From Caulobacter sp. BK020 (GTDB lineage Bacteria; Pseudomonadota; Alphaproteobacteria; Caulobacterales; Caulobacteraceae), in the NCBI RefSeq assembly GCF_004342605.1, contig NZ_SLZL01000023.1, forward strand, positions 1-64,000: a stretch of DNA of 64,000 bases, written 5' to 3'. The notes under the pieces are model-generated. The model was not told where the DNA came from. It was given only the letters and a program-made list of their open reading frames with translations, and ran no database searches. A program made the translations under genes and the position numbers. Below, in pieces: positions 43,647 to 52,042 of this stretch; within the stretch, counting starts at the first letter, position 1, and every line of letters begins with the position of its first letter.

Positions 43647-46613
43647 TCAGAAGCGCGCGGTGGCGCCGACGAACATGTAGCGCCCCAGCGAGTCGTACAT
43701 CCCCGCGAAGAAGGCGCCGTTCGAGGTCTGGCCGCCCGTGCTGGCGGTCAGCGGCGGATCCTTGTCGAAGGCGTTGTTGACCCCGACGCGCAGGGTGACC
43801 TTCTCGGTGACGTTGGCCGAGGCGGCGAAGTCGACATAGCTGACGCTGGGCATCTTCAGATCATAGGGCTGGTAGGTCCCGGTCAGGTAGATCGAGCGGC
43901 TGGACTTGTCGTTCTTGGTCCCGCCGATATAGCGCCAGGTGGCCGACAGGTTGACGCCGCCGCGCGAAGTCCAGTCGGCGACCAGGCGGTGACGCCACTC
44001 GGGGACCGGCTGGCCGCAGGTGACGCCGAAATAGCCGTCGCAACGATACGGAGCCAGACCCGGCAGGATCTGGACCTCGTAGCGATCGGTCCGGGTTCCC
44101 GCGAGGTTCAAGCCCAACCGGCCCATGTCCCGGCCGAACAGCGCGGGCAGGTCATGCGAATAGCTGGCCGCGAAGTCCAGGCCCTTGGTTTTCAGATAGC
44201 CGGCGTTGACGCTGGTGGTGATCACGTAGCCGCTGGTCACCAGCGAGCCGGTGGCGGCGTTGCGCTTGATCAGCTCGCAGGCGATGCCGGCGTTGAGGCA
44301 CTGGTTCAGCTCGATGCTGGCCGGCACCGTGGTGATCAGCTTCTTCACGTCGATGTCGAAATAGTCGATCGAGACGCTCAGGCCTTGCACGAAGCGCGGC
44401 ATGAACTGGACGCCGAACGACTTGGTGTTCGAGGTCTCGGGATCCAGGTTCGGATTGCCGCCGACCATGGCTCCGGACTGCTGGCCGGCCGCCGGGGCGA
44501 TCGAACCGTATTGGGTCGCCGTGACGCCGGACAGCGCGCACTGGGCCGCCGTCGCCTTCGGTGTCGTCCCTTCACACGGGTCGCTGATCGCCGCCGTCAC
44601 CACGCGTTGGGGACCGAACAGCTCCACCAGGTTGGGCGCCCGCACGGCGCGCTGGTAGCTGGCGCGCAGGCGGATGTCGCTGATCGGCGTCCATTCGCCG
44701 CCGCCCTTGTAGGCCCAGGTGTCGCCGGCGATGCTGTAGTCGGAGTAGCGGACGCCGCCCTCGACCGACAGGCTCTTGAAGAACGGCTTGTTCTCGACCA
44801 GCGGCACGCGGATTTCGCCGTAGGCTTCCTTGACGTCGAACGAGCCGGCGATCGGGTATTCGCCGCCCGAATTCCCCGCCACGTCGCGGCTGCTGTAATA
44901 GCTGTCGGGCTGGAAGCTGATCTTCTCCTTGCGATATTCGGCGCCGATGGCCACGCCGATCGGATACGAGGCCAGCGGGCTGGTCAGGCCAAGGTCGCCG
45001 GTCAGAGCGCCGCTGAGGATGCTCTCCTCGGTGTAGCCGCTCCGGCGGACGATGTTCTGGACATAGTTCAGCGCCGCGGGGGTGATGCCGTCGACCTGGA
45101 ACAGGTTGATGGGCACGCAGGACGGGTCGGTCCCGTTGGCCGCCGACTCGCAGACGATCTGGCCGCTGCTGTTGGTCACCGCGCGCAGGGCCTTGGCGAA
45201 CTTGGCCAGCGAATAGTCGCCGGTCAGCCGCGAGCTGTAATCAGTTCGGCCGTATTGCGCATAGACGTCGTAGCGCCAGTGCGAACTCAGGTCGCCGCGC
45301 AGGCCCGCGACGCCGCGATACGAGATGTGGTCGGTAGAGTCGTGGCGCGAGCCCCCCAGGGCGTTGCGCTGCGAGACGATGACGTTGGCGCTCTGCGCAT
45401 CGGTCAGGCCGACCGAGGTGCAGATCAGGTTCTTTTCCTGGGCCGACATCAGCGGGTTGTTGCAGTTGATCTTCTCGGAGACCGTGAACACGGCGGTGGG
45501 CGATAGTTTGATGTCGGCCTCGTCGTGCATGTACATCAGCTCGCCATAGGCCTCGGCCTTGTCCGAGATCTGGTAGCGGCCGAACAGGTCGGCGTTGTAT
45601 CGCTTGTCGGGCGACTGGAGGTCGTAGGTCTTGCCGTTGTTGAAGCCGTCGGTGGAGCGATAGGTCCGCAGCGTATTGCCTTCCAGGGCGTAGCTGCCCC
45701 GGGTCGCGCCCGTGGTCGGATTGGTCAGCTGGAACTGCACCGGATAGGTGGCGCTGGACAGCGAGCAAGCATAGCCGGCTACGGTGGCCGACAGGTTGCA
45801 GGTGGAGAAGTCGCGATCCTTGGTGCCGACACCGTCGATCTTCTTGTAGCTGAAGAAGCCGGTGATGTTGCCTCGGCCGTCGGCGAAGTTCTTGCCGGCG
45901 GTGATCGAATAGCTCTGCTGACCGCCGTCCAGCTCGCGACCGATCGCCGGCGCCTGGCCCGCCGCCTTCGCGACCGAGGCGATCGAATTGTGGTTGTTGT
46001 GCATGTACAGGCCGCCCTGCACATCCAGCTGCACGCCTTCGAAGTCGCGCTTGAGCATGAAGTTGACGACCCCGGCCAGGGCGTCTGAGCCGTAGACGGC
46101 GGAGGCGCCGCCCGTGACCACGTCGATGCGCTGGATCAGGGCCGCCGGGATGTTGTTGATGTCCGCCGCCTGCGCCGCCGAGCGGGCCGGGTCGCCCTGC
46201 ATCAGGCGACGGCCGTCGATCAACACGAGAGTCCGCTGGTTGCCGAGGTTGCGCAGGTTGATGGTCGCCGTGCCGCTGGCGCCGACGGTGCCGCCGCGAT
46301 TGCCGCTGCCCTGGTCGGCGAAGGCCTGAGGCAGGGTATTGATCAGATCCTCGACCCGCACGACGCCGCGACGCGAGATTTCCTTGTCCCCAACGGTGCT
46401 GACCGGGCTGACGCTGGTGGCGTCGGGGCTCTTGATGCGCGAGCCGGTGACGACGATCGCCTCGACCTGGTCGACGGGCGCTTCCTGGGCGGCGGCCGCG
46501 CCGCCGCAGGCCAGGGCCGCCAGAACCGCGATGGAGGCGATCCCCAGCCATGAGGCCTTGGAGCGAGGACGGGCGAAAACAGGATCAGGCGCGAAACCGG
46601 CGACGGACGACAT
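43647..46613 (-). CDS. TonB-dependent outer-membrane receptor of the purine/nucleoside operon
   Basis: This 988-residue receptor has a signal segment (WLGIASIAVLAALACGGAAAAQ), TonB box VEAIVVTGSRI, a plug with LRNLGNQRTLVLIDGRRLM and SDALAGVVNFMLKR, and a barrel ending FVGATARF. The ATG at 46613 has AAGGGGG 9 bases upstream. It is first in a four-gene operon with nucleoside hydrolase, purine permease and deaminase, so nucleosides or nucleic-acid fragments are the probable ligand (inference). Confidence 0.9.
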   Translation of the reverse strand: MSSVAGFAPDPVFARPRSKASWLGIASIAVLAALACGGAAAAQEAPVDQVEAIVVTGSRIKSPDATSVSPVSTVGDKEISRRGVVRVEDLINTLPQAFADQGSGNRGGTVGASGTATINLRNLGNQRTLVLIDGRRLMQGDPARSAAQAADINNIPAALIQRIDVVTGGASAVYGSDALAGVVNFMLKRDFEGVQLDVQGGLYMHNNHNSIASVAKAAGQAPAIGRELDGGQQSYSITAGKNFADGRGNITGFFSYKKIDGVGTKDRDFSTCNLSATVAGYACSLSSATYPVQFQLTNPTTGATRGSYALEGNTLRTYRSTDGFNNGKTYDLQSPDKRYNADLFGRYQISDKAEAYGELMYMHDEADIKLSPTAVFTVSEKINCNNPLMSAQEKNLICTSVGLTDAQSANVIVSQRNALGGSRHDSTDHISYRGVAGLRGDLSSHWRYDVYAQYGRTDYSSRLTGDYSLAKFAKALRAVTNSSGQIVCESAANGTDPSCVPINLFQVDGITPAALNYVQNIVRRSGYTEESILSGALTGDLGLTSPLASYPIGVAIGAEYRKEKISFQPDSYYSSRDVAGNSGGEYPIAGSFDVKEAYGEIRVPLVENKPFFKSLSVEGGVRYSDYSIAGDTWAYKGGGEWTPISDIRLRASYQRAVRAPNLVELFGPQRVVTAAISDPCEGTTPKATAAQCALSGVTATQYGSIAPAAGQQSGAMVGGNPNLDPETSNTKSFGVQFMPRFVQGLSVSIDYFDIDVKKLITTVPASIELNQCLNAGIACELIKRNAATGSLVTSGYVITTSVNAGYLKTKGLDFAASYSHDLPALFGRDMGRLGLNLAGTRTDRYEVQILPGLAPYRCDGYFGVTCGQPVPEWRHRLVADWTSRGGVNLSATWRYIGGTKNDKSSRSIYLTGTYQPYDLKMPSVSYVDFAASANVTEKVTLRVGVNNAFDKDPPLTASTGGQTSNGAFFAGMYDSLGRYMFVGATARF

Positions 46614-46708
46614 CGAAGAACCCCCTTGGTTTGTTGGCGCGCCTCGCCGACAGCCCTCCCCGCCGTCACTCTTTATCGTTGTTCACCAATAAGTAGAGAT
46701 GATCAAAA

Positions 46709-46728
46709 TTCGCACTGCTTTGTGCGAA
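46709..46728. promoter_or_regulatory. Palindromic LysR-type operator in the divergent region
   Basis: TTCGCAC (46709-46715), TGCTTT, GTGCGAA (46722-46728) is a perfect 7-6-7 inverted repeat containing the LysR T-N11-A pattern. It lies 96 bases upstream of the TonB receptor start and 161 upstream of the LysR gene. A promoter-like TTCGAC-17-TATACT (46731-46759) follows it on the plus strand. A second small dyad GCTATA/TATAGC lies at 46830-46850. Confidence 0.6.
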
Positions 46729-46888
46729 ACTTCGACCCTCCCTGCACTTTATTTATACTGTTGGGCGGAAGCGCGATGAAGGCACGCTAGCGAGCCCTCT
46801 TAGAAAGGGAAATTCTTTGTAATTATCTCGCTATAGATCGCGCTTATAGCCGTTGAGAGCGCGCGATCCAGTCTTTCTGGAAGCTCCC

Positions 46889-47842
46889 GTGCAGACCTTC
46901 TCGACCGCCACGCGCCCCCGCCCATCCGCCCGCACCCAGGCCATTTCCCTCCGCCAGCTGAGGTTCTTCACGGCCCTGGCGGAATCGGCCAATTTCAGCC
47001 GCGCCGCCGAGCGCATGACCGTGTCGCAACCGGCGCTCAGCGCGGCGATCCGGCAGATCGAGGAGCATATGGGCCTGCGGCTGTTCGATCGTAGCACCCA
47101 CCATGTCGCCCTCACCGAAGCTGGCGCGGCCTTTCTGCCCCATGCCCGCCGCCTGCTGACCACGGCCGACAACGCCTTCATCGACATGAGCGACGCGGCC
47201 ACGCGCGGCAAGTCGGTGGTGCGGGTCGGCGTCATCCCTTCGGTGGTGCCCGCTGCGGCCGAGGCGATCGCACGCCTGGGCCAGGAACGCCCCGACGTTT
47301 GCTTTCACCTCTGCGACGGCAAGAACGACAGCCTGATGGCCGACCTGCGCTCGGGGCGGCTGGACATCGTCGTCGGCGTCCTTGGCCGCATCGAGGACGA
47401 CGTCAAGGCCAGCCTGATCACCGAGGACGAGATGATGCTGGCCGCTCCGGTGGGCCATCGCCTGGCCTCGCACGCCGAACTGCCCTGGAGCGCCCTGGAA
47501 GGCGACGAGATCGTCCACTTCACCGGCGGCAGCATCGGCGAGTTGAGTACGGCGGCCATGCGCCAGAACAATCTCTCGCCGTCGCAGCGTTTTCGGGTCG
47601 ATCAGGTCGGGTCGCTATTCGGGCTGGTCGGCTCGGGCATGGCCCTGGGCGTCATCCCCCGCCTCTACGCGCGCGGCTATGAGACTGACAAGATCCGATT
47701 GATCCCGCTGACGTCACCGGCCATCCGGCGCAAGCTGATGCTGTTCCAGCGATCCAAGCTGAAAGAGGAACATCCCAGCGCGTTCGGTCTCGCCGCCGCC
47801 CTGATCCCCGCCCTCGCCAATATTCTCGCTTCCGAGGCTTAG
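46889..47842 (+). CDS. LysR-family transcriptional regulator
   Basis: This 317-residue LysR regulator has an N-terminal winged HTH (ISLRQLRFFTALAESANFSRAAERMTVSQPALSAAIRQ, given here only as a span of residues about 18-56) and a substrate-binding domain (VVRVGVIPSVV to GSGMALGVIP). I choose GTG 46889 because GGAAG lies 6 bases upstream; TTG 46853 would add 12 residues. It is divergent from the purine/nucleoside operon and probably controls it through the palindrome at 46709-46728. Confidence 0.88.
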   Translation: MQTFSTATRPRPSARTQAISLRQLRFFTALAESANFSRAAERMTVSQPALSAAIRQIEEHMGLRLFDRSTHHVALTEAGAAFLPHARRLLTTADNAFIDMSDAATRGKSVVRVGVIPSVVPAAAEAIARLGQERPDVCFHLCDGKNDSLMADLRSGRLDIVVGVLGRIEDDVKASLITEDEMMLAAPVGHRLASHAELPWSALEGDEIVHFTGGSIGELSTAAMRQNNLSPSQRFRVDQVGSLFGLVGSGMALGVIPRLYARGYETDKIRLIPLTSPAIRRKLMLFQRSKLKEEHPSAFGLAAALIPALANILASEA

Positions 47843-48159
47843 CTGGCCACGCGCTCCCCCTGTTGCCGGAGTGAGCTGTTGGACGCCCGGATGAGCGTCG
47901 ATCCTGCACCTTGGGATCGGCTCAGGGATCGGCTCAGCAGGCGGACCTAAAAGCGCACTGTTGTCCCCGGAAAGACTTCAGAGGCCGTCTCAAGGGCGAG
48001 ATGGCCTCGATTTCTCAAGGTAAGGAAGCCTCAGTCAATGGTCGGGCGCCCCTCTGGGTTCTCCAGCGCCTATCGCGATACGCGCAAATCCTCATGTTAT
48101 CGCGCTTGTCCCCCTACTGCGCCGTTCAGTAGTGTGCGGGCGGAGTCGAGGGAGTGGTT
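47843..48159. other. Intergenic gap upstream of the SWIM-MoxR-VWA operon
   Basis: These 317 bases have no convincing gene. They hold a perfect 12-base tandem duplication, GGGATCGGCTCA twice at 47913-47936. The promoter of the five-gene operon must lie here, but I could not define its boxes. A purine-rich GAGGGAG (48148-48154) serves as ribosome site. Confidence 0.35.
47913..47936. repeat. Two-copy 12-base tandem repeat
   Basis: GGGATCGGCTCA occurs twice in direct succession. It is likely a local slippage duplication between genes; no function is evident. Confidence 0.7.
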
Positions 48160-49548
48160 GTGGCGCTGTCGCGTAGCGAAATCGAGGCGATGGCGCCGGA
48201 CCAGAGCGCGTTGAAAGCGGCCGCGGGGCTGCTGAAGCCGGCCAAATGGTCTTCTCGAGGCGTTTCTGGCGGCCTGATTTGGGGCGAATGCCAGGGCTCT
48301 GGAGCAAATCCCTATCGGGTTGCGGCCGATACCATCGACATCGGCAGCAAGTGCACCTGCCCGTCACGCAAATTTCCCTGCAAGCACGCCATCGCCCTGA
48401 TGTGGCTGCACGTCGACGAACCAGGCGGCTTCGCGCCCGCCGAGACGCCCGACTGGGTCATCGAGTGGATGGGGCGCCGGCGCAAGTCGTCCAGCGGCGC
48501 GGCGCCTTTGGCCGCCAAGCCGGAGGGCGGCTCCAAGAGCCTCGACGCCGCCACCGAGGAGGTGGTCGTCGAGGCGCTGGATCCCGCCGTCGAGGCCAAG
48601 CGCAAGGCCGCCGCCGAGAGGCGGGCCGGCGACGTCCGGCGACAGGTCGAGACGGGGCTGGACGACCTGGAGCTCTGGATTTCCGACCAACTGCGCACCG
48701 GGTTGGGCGCCTTCCTGGCCGAGACGGCCGACCGTTGCCGACGGATCGCCGCCCGCCTTGTCGACGCCAAGGCCGGCGCCCTGGCCAGCCGGCTGGATGA
48801 GACGCCCTCCCGCCTGCTGCAACTGCCGACGGAGGAGCGCATCGATGCGGCCATTATTGAACTGGGCAAGCTGACCTTGCTGGCGCGAGCCTGGCGCGCC
48901 GAGCCCCTTGATCCGGAACTTCGGCGCGAGGTGGTTTCCACCGAGAGCCGCGAGGAGCTGATGACCGCCCCGGACGCGCCGCGCCACGCCGGGGTCTGGG
49001 AAGTGCTCGGAGAGCAGATCGCCACCCGTCGCGACGGGCTGGTCAGCGTCTCGACCTGGCTGCTGAACCTCGACGCCGAGGGGCCGCGTTTCGCGCAGTT
49101 GCTCGACTACTTCCCGGCTTCGGCCGGGCGACGCAGCGGCGCGTTCGCGGCCGGCGGCCGTTTCCGGGCCGAGCTGGTGTTCTACCCGGCGCGTTCGCCG
49201 CTGCGTGCGCTCATCATCGAGCGTTCCGAGGTCGATACGCAGGAGACGCGCGACAAGGCCTGGCCCGATCCCGCAACGGGAGATCCGCTGGCGCCCTACG
49301 CCGAGGTGCTGCTGGCTGCGCCCTGGACCTTGGCCGCGCCGGTGGCCTTGCCGTCTGGACGGATCGCCGAAGACGCGGCGGGGCGCTCCTGGTGGCGGGG
49401 TGAAACCGGTGCGCTGCCCATCGACGGCGCGACCTCGGACATCTCCCTGGGCGCACGGCTGGACGGCGCCGCAGGCCTCTGGAACGGAGCGAGGCTGACC
49501 CTGTTGGCGGCACGGACGAACTGGGGGCGTGTCGGCTTCGATGCTTGA
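48160..49548 (+). CDS. SWIM zinc-finger protein, first gene of the MoxR-VWA cluster
   Basis: This 462-residue protein has a SWIM-type zinc motif C-x-C-x(n)-C-x-H near residue 70 (CTCPSRKFPCKH), usually a nucleic-acid or protein interaction module. It is followed by a basic, alanine-rich linker and a long alpha-helical region without a recognised domain. GTG 48160 is chosen for GAGGGAG 5 bases upstream; GTG 48154 is also in frame. It overlaps the next gene by 8 bases. Genes of this kind typically sit next to MoxR and VWA genes, but the role is unknown. Confidence 0.85.
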   Translation: MALSRSEIEAMAPDQSALKAAAGLLKPAKWSSRGVSGGLIWGECQGSGANPYRVAADTIDIGSKCTCPSRKFPCKHAIALMWLHVDEPGGFAPAETPDWVIEWMGRRRKSSSGAAPLAAKPEGGSKSLDAATEEVVVEALDPAVEAKRKAAAERRAGDVRRQVETGLDDLELWISDQLRTGLGAFLAETADRCRRIAARLVDAKAGALASRLDETPSRLLQLPTEERIDAAIIELGKLTLLARAWRAEPLDPELRREVVSTESREELMTAPDAPRHAGVWEVLGEQIATRRDGLVSVSTWLLNLDAEGPRFAQLLDYFPASAGRRSGAFAAGGRFRAELVFYPARSPLRALIIERSEVDTQETRDKAWPDPATGDPLAPYAEVLLAAPWTLAAPVALPSGRIAEDAAGRSWWRGETGALPIDGATSDISLGARLDGAAGLWNGARLTLLAARTNWGRVGFDA

Positions 49549-50962
49549 ACTCGAGGACCATCTCGCGCGGATCCGGGGCGCCTGGATGGCGGGTCGGGGC
49601 GCGGTGGATCATGCGCCGCCCGCCTGGCGCGACGCCGTGGGGGTGGGCGCGGGCGCCGAAGCGGCCTTGGTCGCACTGGCCGGCCAGGCGTTACAGGTGC
49701 TGTTCCCGCCCGCCGCGCCGCCGCTGACGACCCGCGCGCTGTTGCCGGTCTTGTCGGCGCCGACGCCCCCTGAGACGGCCCGCGCCCGCATCCGGCGACT
49801 TCTCGCCGCGCGCCGGACCGAAGAGGGCGGGATCAGGTCGCTGGTCCAGTTCCTGGCCGCTCGCGGCTACGTGATGCATCCGGCCGATTGGCTGCCACGC
49901 CCGACGGACGACTGGGCGCCGGCCATCTATGGCCCCTGGATGGCCTGGGCGGCCTCGGAGACCGCGAGACCATCCTCGGACGCGCTGACCGCCGAAAACT
50001 GGGATCATTGGCCCTGGGCCGAGCGACGGGCGGTCCTACTCGCCCTTCGCCGTAGCGATCCGGCCGCCGCGCGGACGCTTGTCGCCGCCAAGGCCGGCGA
50101 CGAGCCCGCCGAGCGCCGCCTGAAGTTGCTGGAACTCCTCGAGCAAGGGCTGTCGCCGGACGACGCACCGGTGCTCGAGGGCTTCGCGGCCGATCGATCG
50201 GACCGTGTCCGGGCGCTGGTGCGGCGGTTGCTGGCGCGACTGGGGCGGGGCGACGCCGACGTTGCGTCCGCCCAGGAACTGGCCAGCATGGTGGAGCTAG
50301 CGCGAGTCGGCCTGATCAAGCGCCGCAACCAGCTGAAGCTGAAGCCCCTCAAGAACCTCACGCAGGAGGCCCGCCGATACGCCCTGCTTGAAACCGTCAC
50401 CCTGGCTGACCTGGCCAAGGCGTTGGGCGTGGACGAGGAGACCTTGCTGGAGACCATCCCCGTCGGCGAGCCTCGGGTCATGAGCGGGTTCATGGCCATG
50501 GTCGAGGCCACCGCTTCGCCGGGTGCTTGGCGCACGCTGTTCGACCTGGTTCGGGGCGACGCCGGCGTATCGGTCGAACTGGTCGCCATCCTGGTCAGGC
50601 GGGCCTCGCCGGACGAGCGGCGCGCCGCCTTGCAGATGGTTCTTGCGCGAGAGGACGCCGCGACCTTCCAAGGCAGTCTCGCCGTGGCCGGCGACATGCT
50701 GGGCGTCGCGGGTATCAAGTCCGTGGTCCAGTCCCCGGCCTACAAGGCGCTGCTCGCGCTCCTGGCCGAGAGCCTATCGGCGGAAAGCCGCGCCCAATCG
50801 CCGATCCTGGCCGTCGGCCTGGCGAACCTCGGCCTGCTGGTCGACCCGAACGCAGCCAAGGCAATCATCGACGCCTGCGTCGCCAGCGGACTTTCAGCCG
50901 CCGATCCCCAGCTGGACCACCTGCATCTCAACATCGCCCTCGAACCGGAGCGTCCGACTTGA
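49541..50962 (+). CDS. DUF5691-like helical-repeat protein
   Basis: This cytosolic protein of about 473 residues has no signal or membrane segment. Much of it reads as paired amphipathic helices resembling HEAT-type repeats (for example AVLLALRRSDPAAARTLV and APVLEGFAADRSDRVRALVR). I assign it to DUF5691 from its position and general character, which should be checked by profile search. Start at ATG 49541 or GTG 49529; both overlap the SWIM gene. Its stop overlaps the TTG start of the ATPase gene (TTGA). A scaffold or substrate adaptor role is a guess. Confidence 0.75.
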   Translation: MLELEDHLARIRGAWMAGRGAVDHAPPAWRDAVGVGAGAEAALVALAGQALQVLFPPAAPPLTTRALLPVLSAPTPPETARARIRRLLAARRTEEGGIRSLVQFLAARGYVMHPADWLPRPTDDWAPAIYGPWMAWAASETARPSSDALTAENWDHWPWAERRAVLLALRRSDPAAARTLVAAKAGDEPAERRLKLLELLEQGLSPDDAPVLEGFAADRSDRVRALVRRLLARLGRGDADVASAQELASMVELARVGLIKRRNQLKLKPLKNLTQEARRYALLETVTLADLAKALGVDEETLLETIPVGEPRVMSGFMAMVEATASPGAWRTLFDLVRGDAGVSVELVAILVRRASPDERRAALQMVLAREDAATFQGSLAVAGDMLGVAGIKSVVQSPAYKALLALLAESLSAESRAQSPILAVGLANLGLLVDPNAAKAIIDACVASGLSAADPQLDHLHLNIALEPERPT

Positions 50963-52038
50963 CCGATATTCTGCGATTGCCGGCGGAGACGATCTACGCC
51001 GCCGAGCTCGACGCCCTGAAGCGCAAGGACGACGCCCCGCCCCCGCGCGGCTGGGCGATGTCGCCCAAGGCCGTGGTCACCTACCTGATGGGAGGAAAGG
51101 CGGCGGACGGCACGCCGATCACCGCCAAGTACGTCGGCGACCGCCGCCTGATCGAAACGGCGGTGGCGACCCTGGCCACCGACCGGGCCCTGCTGCTGCT
51201 CGGCGTGCCGGGCACGGCCAAGTCGTGGGTGTCGGAGCACCTGGCGGCCGCGATCTGCGGCGATTCCAGCCTGGTCATCCAGTGCACCGCCGGCACCGAC
51301 GAGAACCAGATCCGCTATGGCTGGAACTACGCCCAACTGCTGGCCAACGGTCCTTCGCGCGAGGCCCTGGTGCCAACGCCGCTCTACCGGGCGATGGACA
51401 GCGGCAAGCTGTGCCGCCTGGAGGAGCTGACGCGGATGGGTTCGGACGTGCAGGACACGCTGATCACCGTGCTATCCGAAAAGATGATGCCGATTCCGGA
51501 GCTGAACGAGGCCGTCTACGCGCGGCGCGGCTTCAACCTGATCGCGACGGCCAACAACCGCGACAAGGGGGTCAACGAGCTGTCGTCGGCGCTGAAACGG
51601 CGATTCAACGTCGTGGTGCTGCCGCTGCCGGACGACATGGAGGAGGAGATCTCCATCGTGACGCGTCGCGTCGGCGAGATGGCCCAGAGCCTCGACCTGC
51701 CGGCGCCCAAGAACGTGACCGAGGAAGTCGCCCGCGTCGTCTCGATCTTCCGCGAGCTGCGCGGCGGCTCGACCCTCGACGGCAAGGTGACGCTGAAGAC
51801 GCCCTCAGGTTCGCTGTCAACCGCCGAGGCGATCGCGGTCACCGTTGGCGGGCTGAGCCAGGCCGCCTATTTCGACAATGGCAAGTTGAGCGCGGAGGGC
51901 CTGGCGCCCAGCCTGCTTGGCGCCATCGTCAAAGACCCGGTGCAGGACAAGGTCGTGCTTGAGGAATACCTCGAGGCGGTCCTGAAGAAGCGTCCGGACT
52001 ACGCCGGCTATTATCGCGCGTTGGTCGACCTGGTCTGA
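50959..52038 (+). CDS. MoxR-type AAA+ ATPase
   Basis: This 359-residue ATPase has Walker A GVPGTAKS near residue 78, a Walker B region reading LCRLEELTRM (the usual Asp-Glu is Glu-Glu), sensor 1 NLIATANNRD and an arginine-finger motif SALKRRF. MoxR ATPases act as chaperones, typically with VWA partners. The start is TTG 50959, overlapping the upstream stop; no other start fits the N-terminus (TDILRLPAETIYAAELDALK). The next gene follows after 4 bases. Confidence 0.9.
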   Translation: MTDILRLPAETIYAAELDALKRKDDAPPPRGWAMSPKAVVTYLMGGKAADGTPITAKYVGDRRLIETAVATLATDRALLLLGVPGTAKSWVSEHLAAAICGDSSLVIQCTAGTDENQIRYGWNYAQLLANGPSREALVPTPLYRAMDSGKLCRLEELTRMGSDVQDTLITVLSEKMMPIPELNEAVYARRGFNLIATANNRDKGVNELSSALKRRFNVVVLPLPDDMEEEISIVTRRVGEMAQSLDLPAPKNVTEEVARVVSIFRELRGGSTLDGKVTLKTPSGSLSTAEAIAVTVGGLSQAAYFDNGKLSAEGLAPSLLGAIVKDPVQDKVVLEEYLEAVLKKRPDYAGYYRALVDLV

Positions 52039-52042
52039 TCAC

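Noticed and set aside
42522..45506. 994-codon open frame on the plus strand
   Set aside because: It lies antisense to the nucleoside hydrolase and TonB receptor and has the low-complexity Gly/Arg/Asp/Val/Ala composition of a high-GC shadow.
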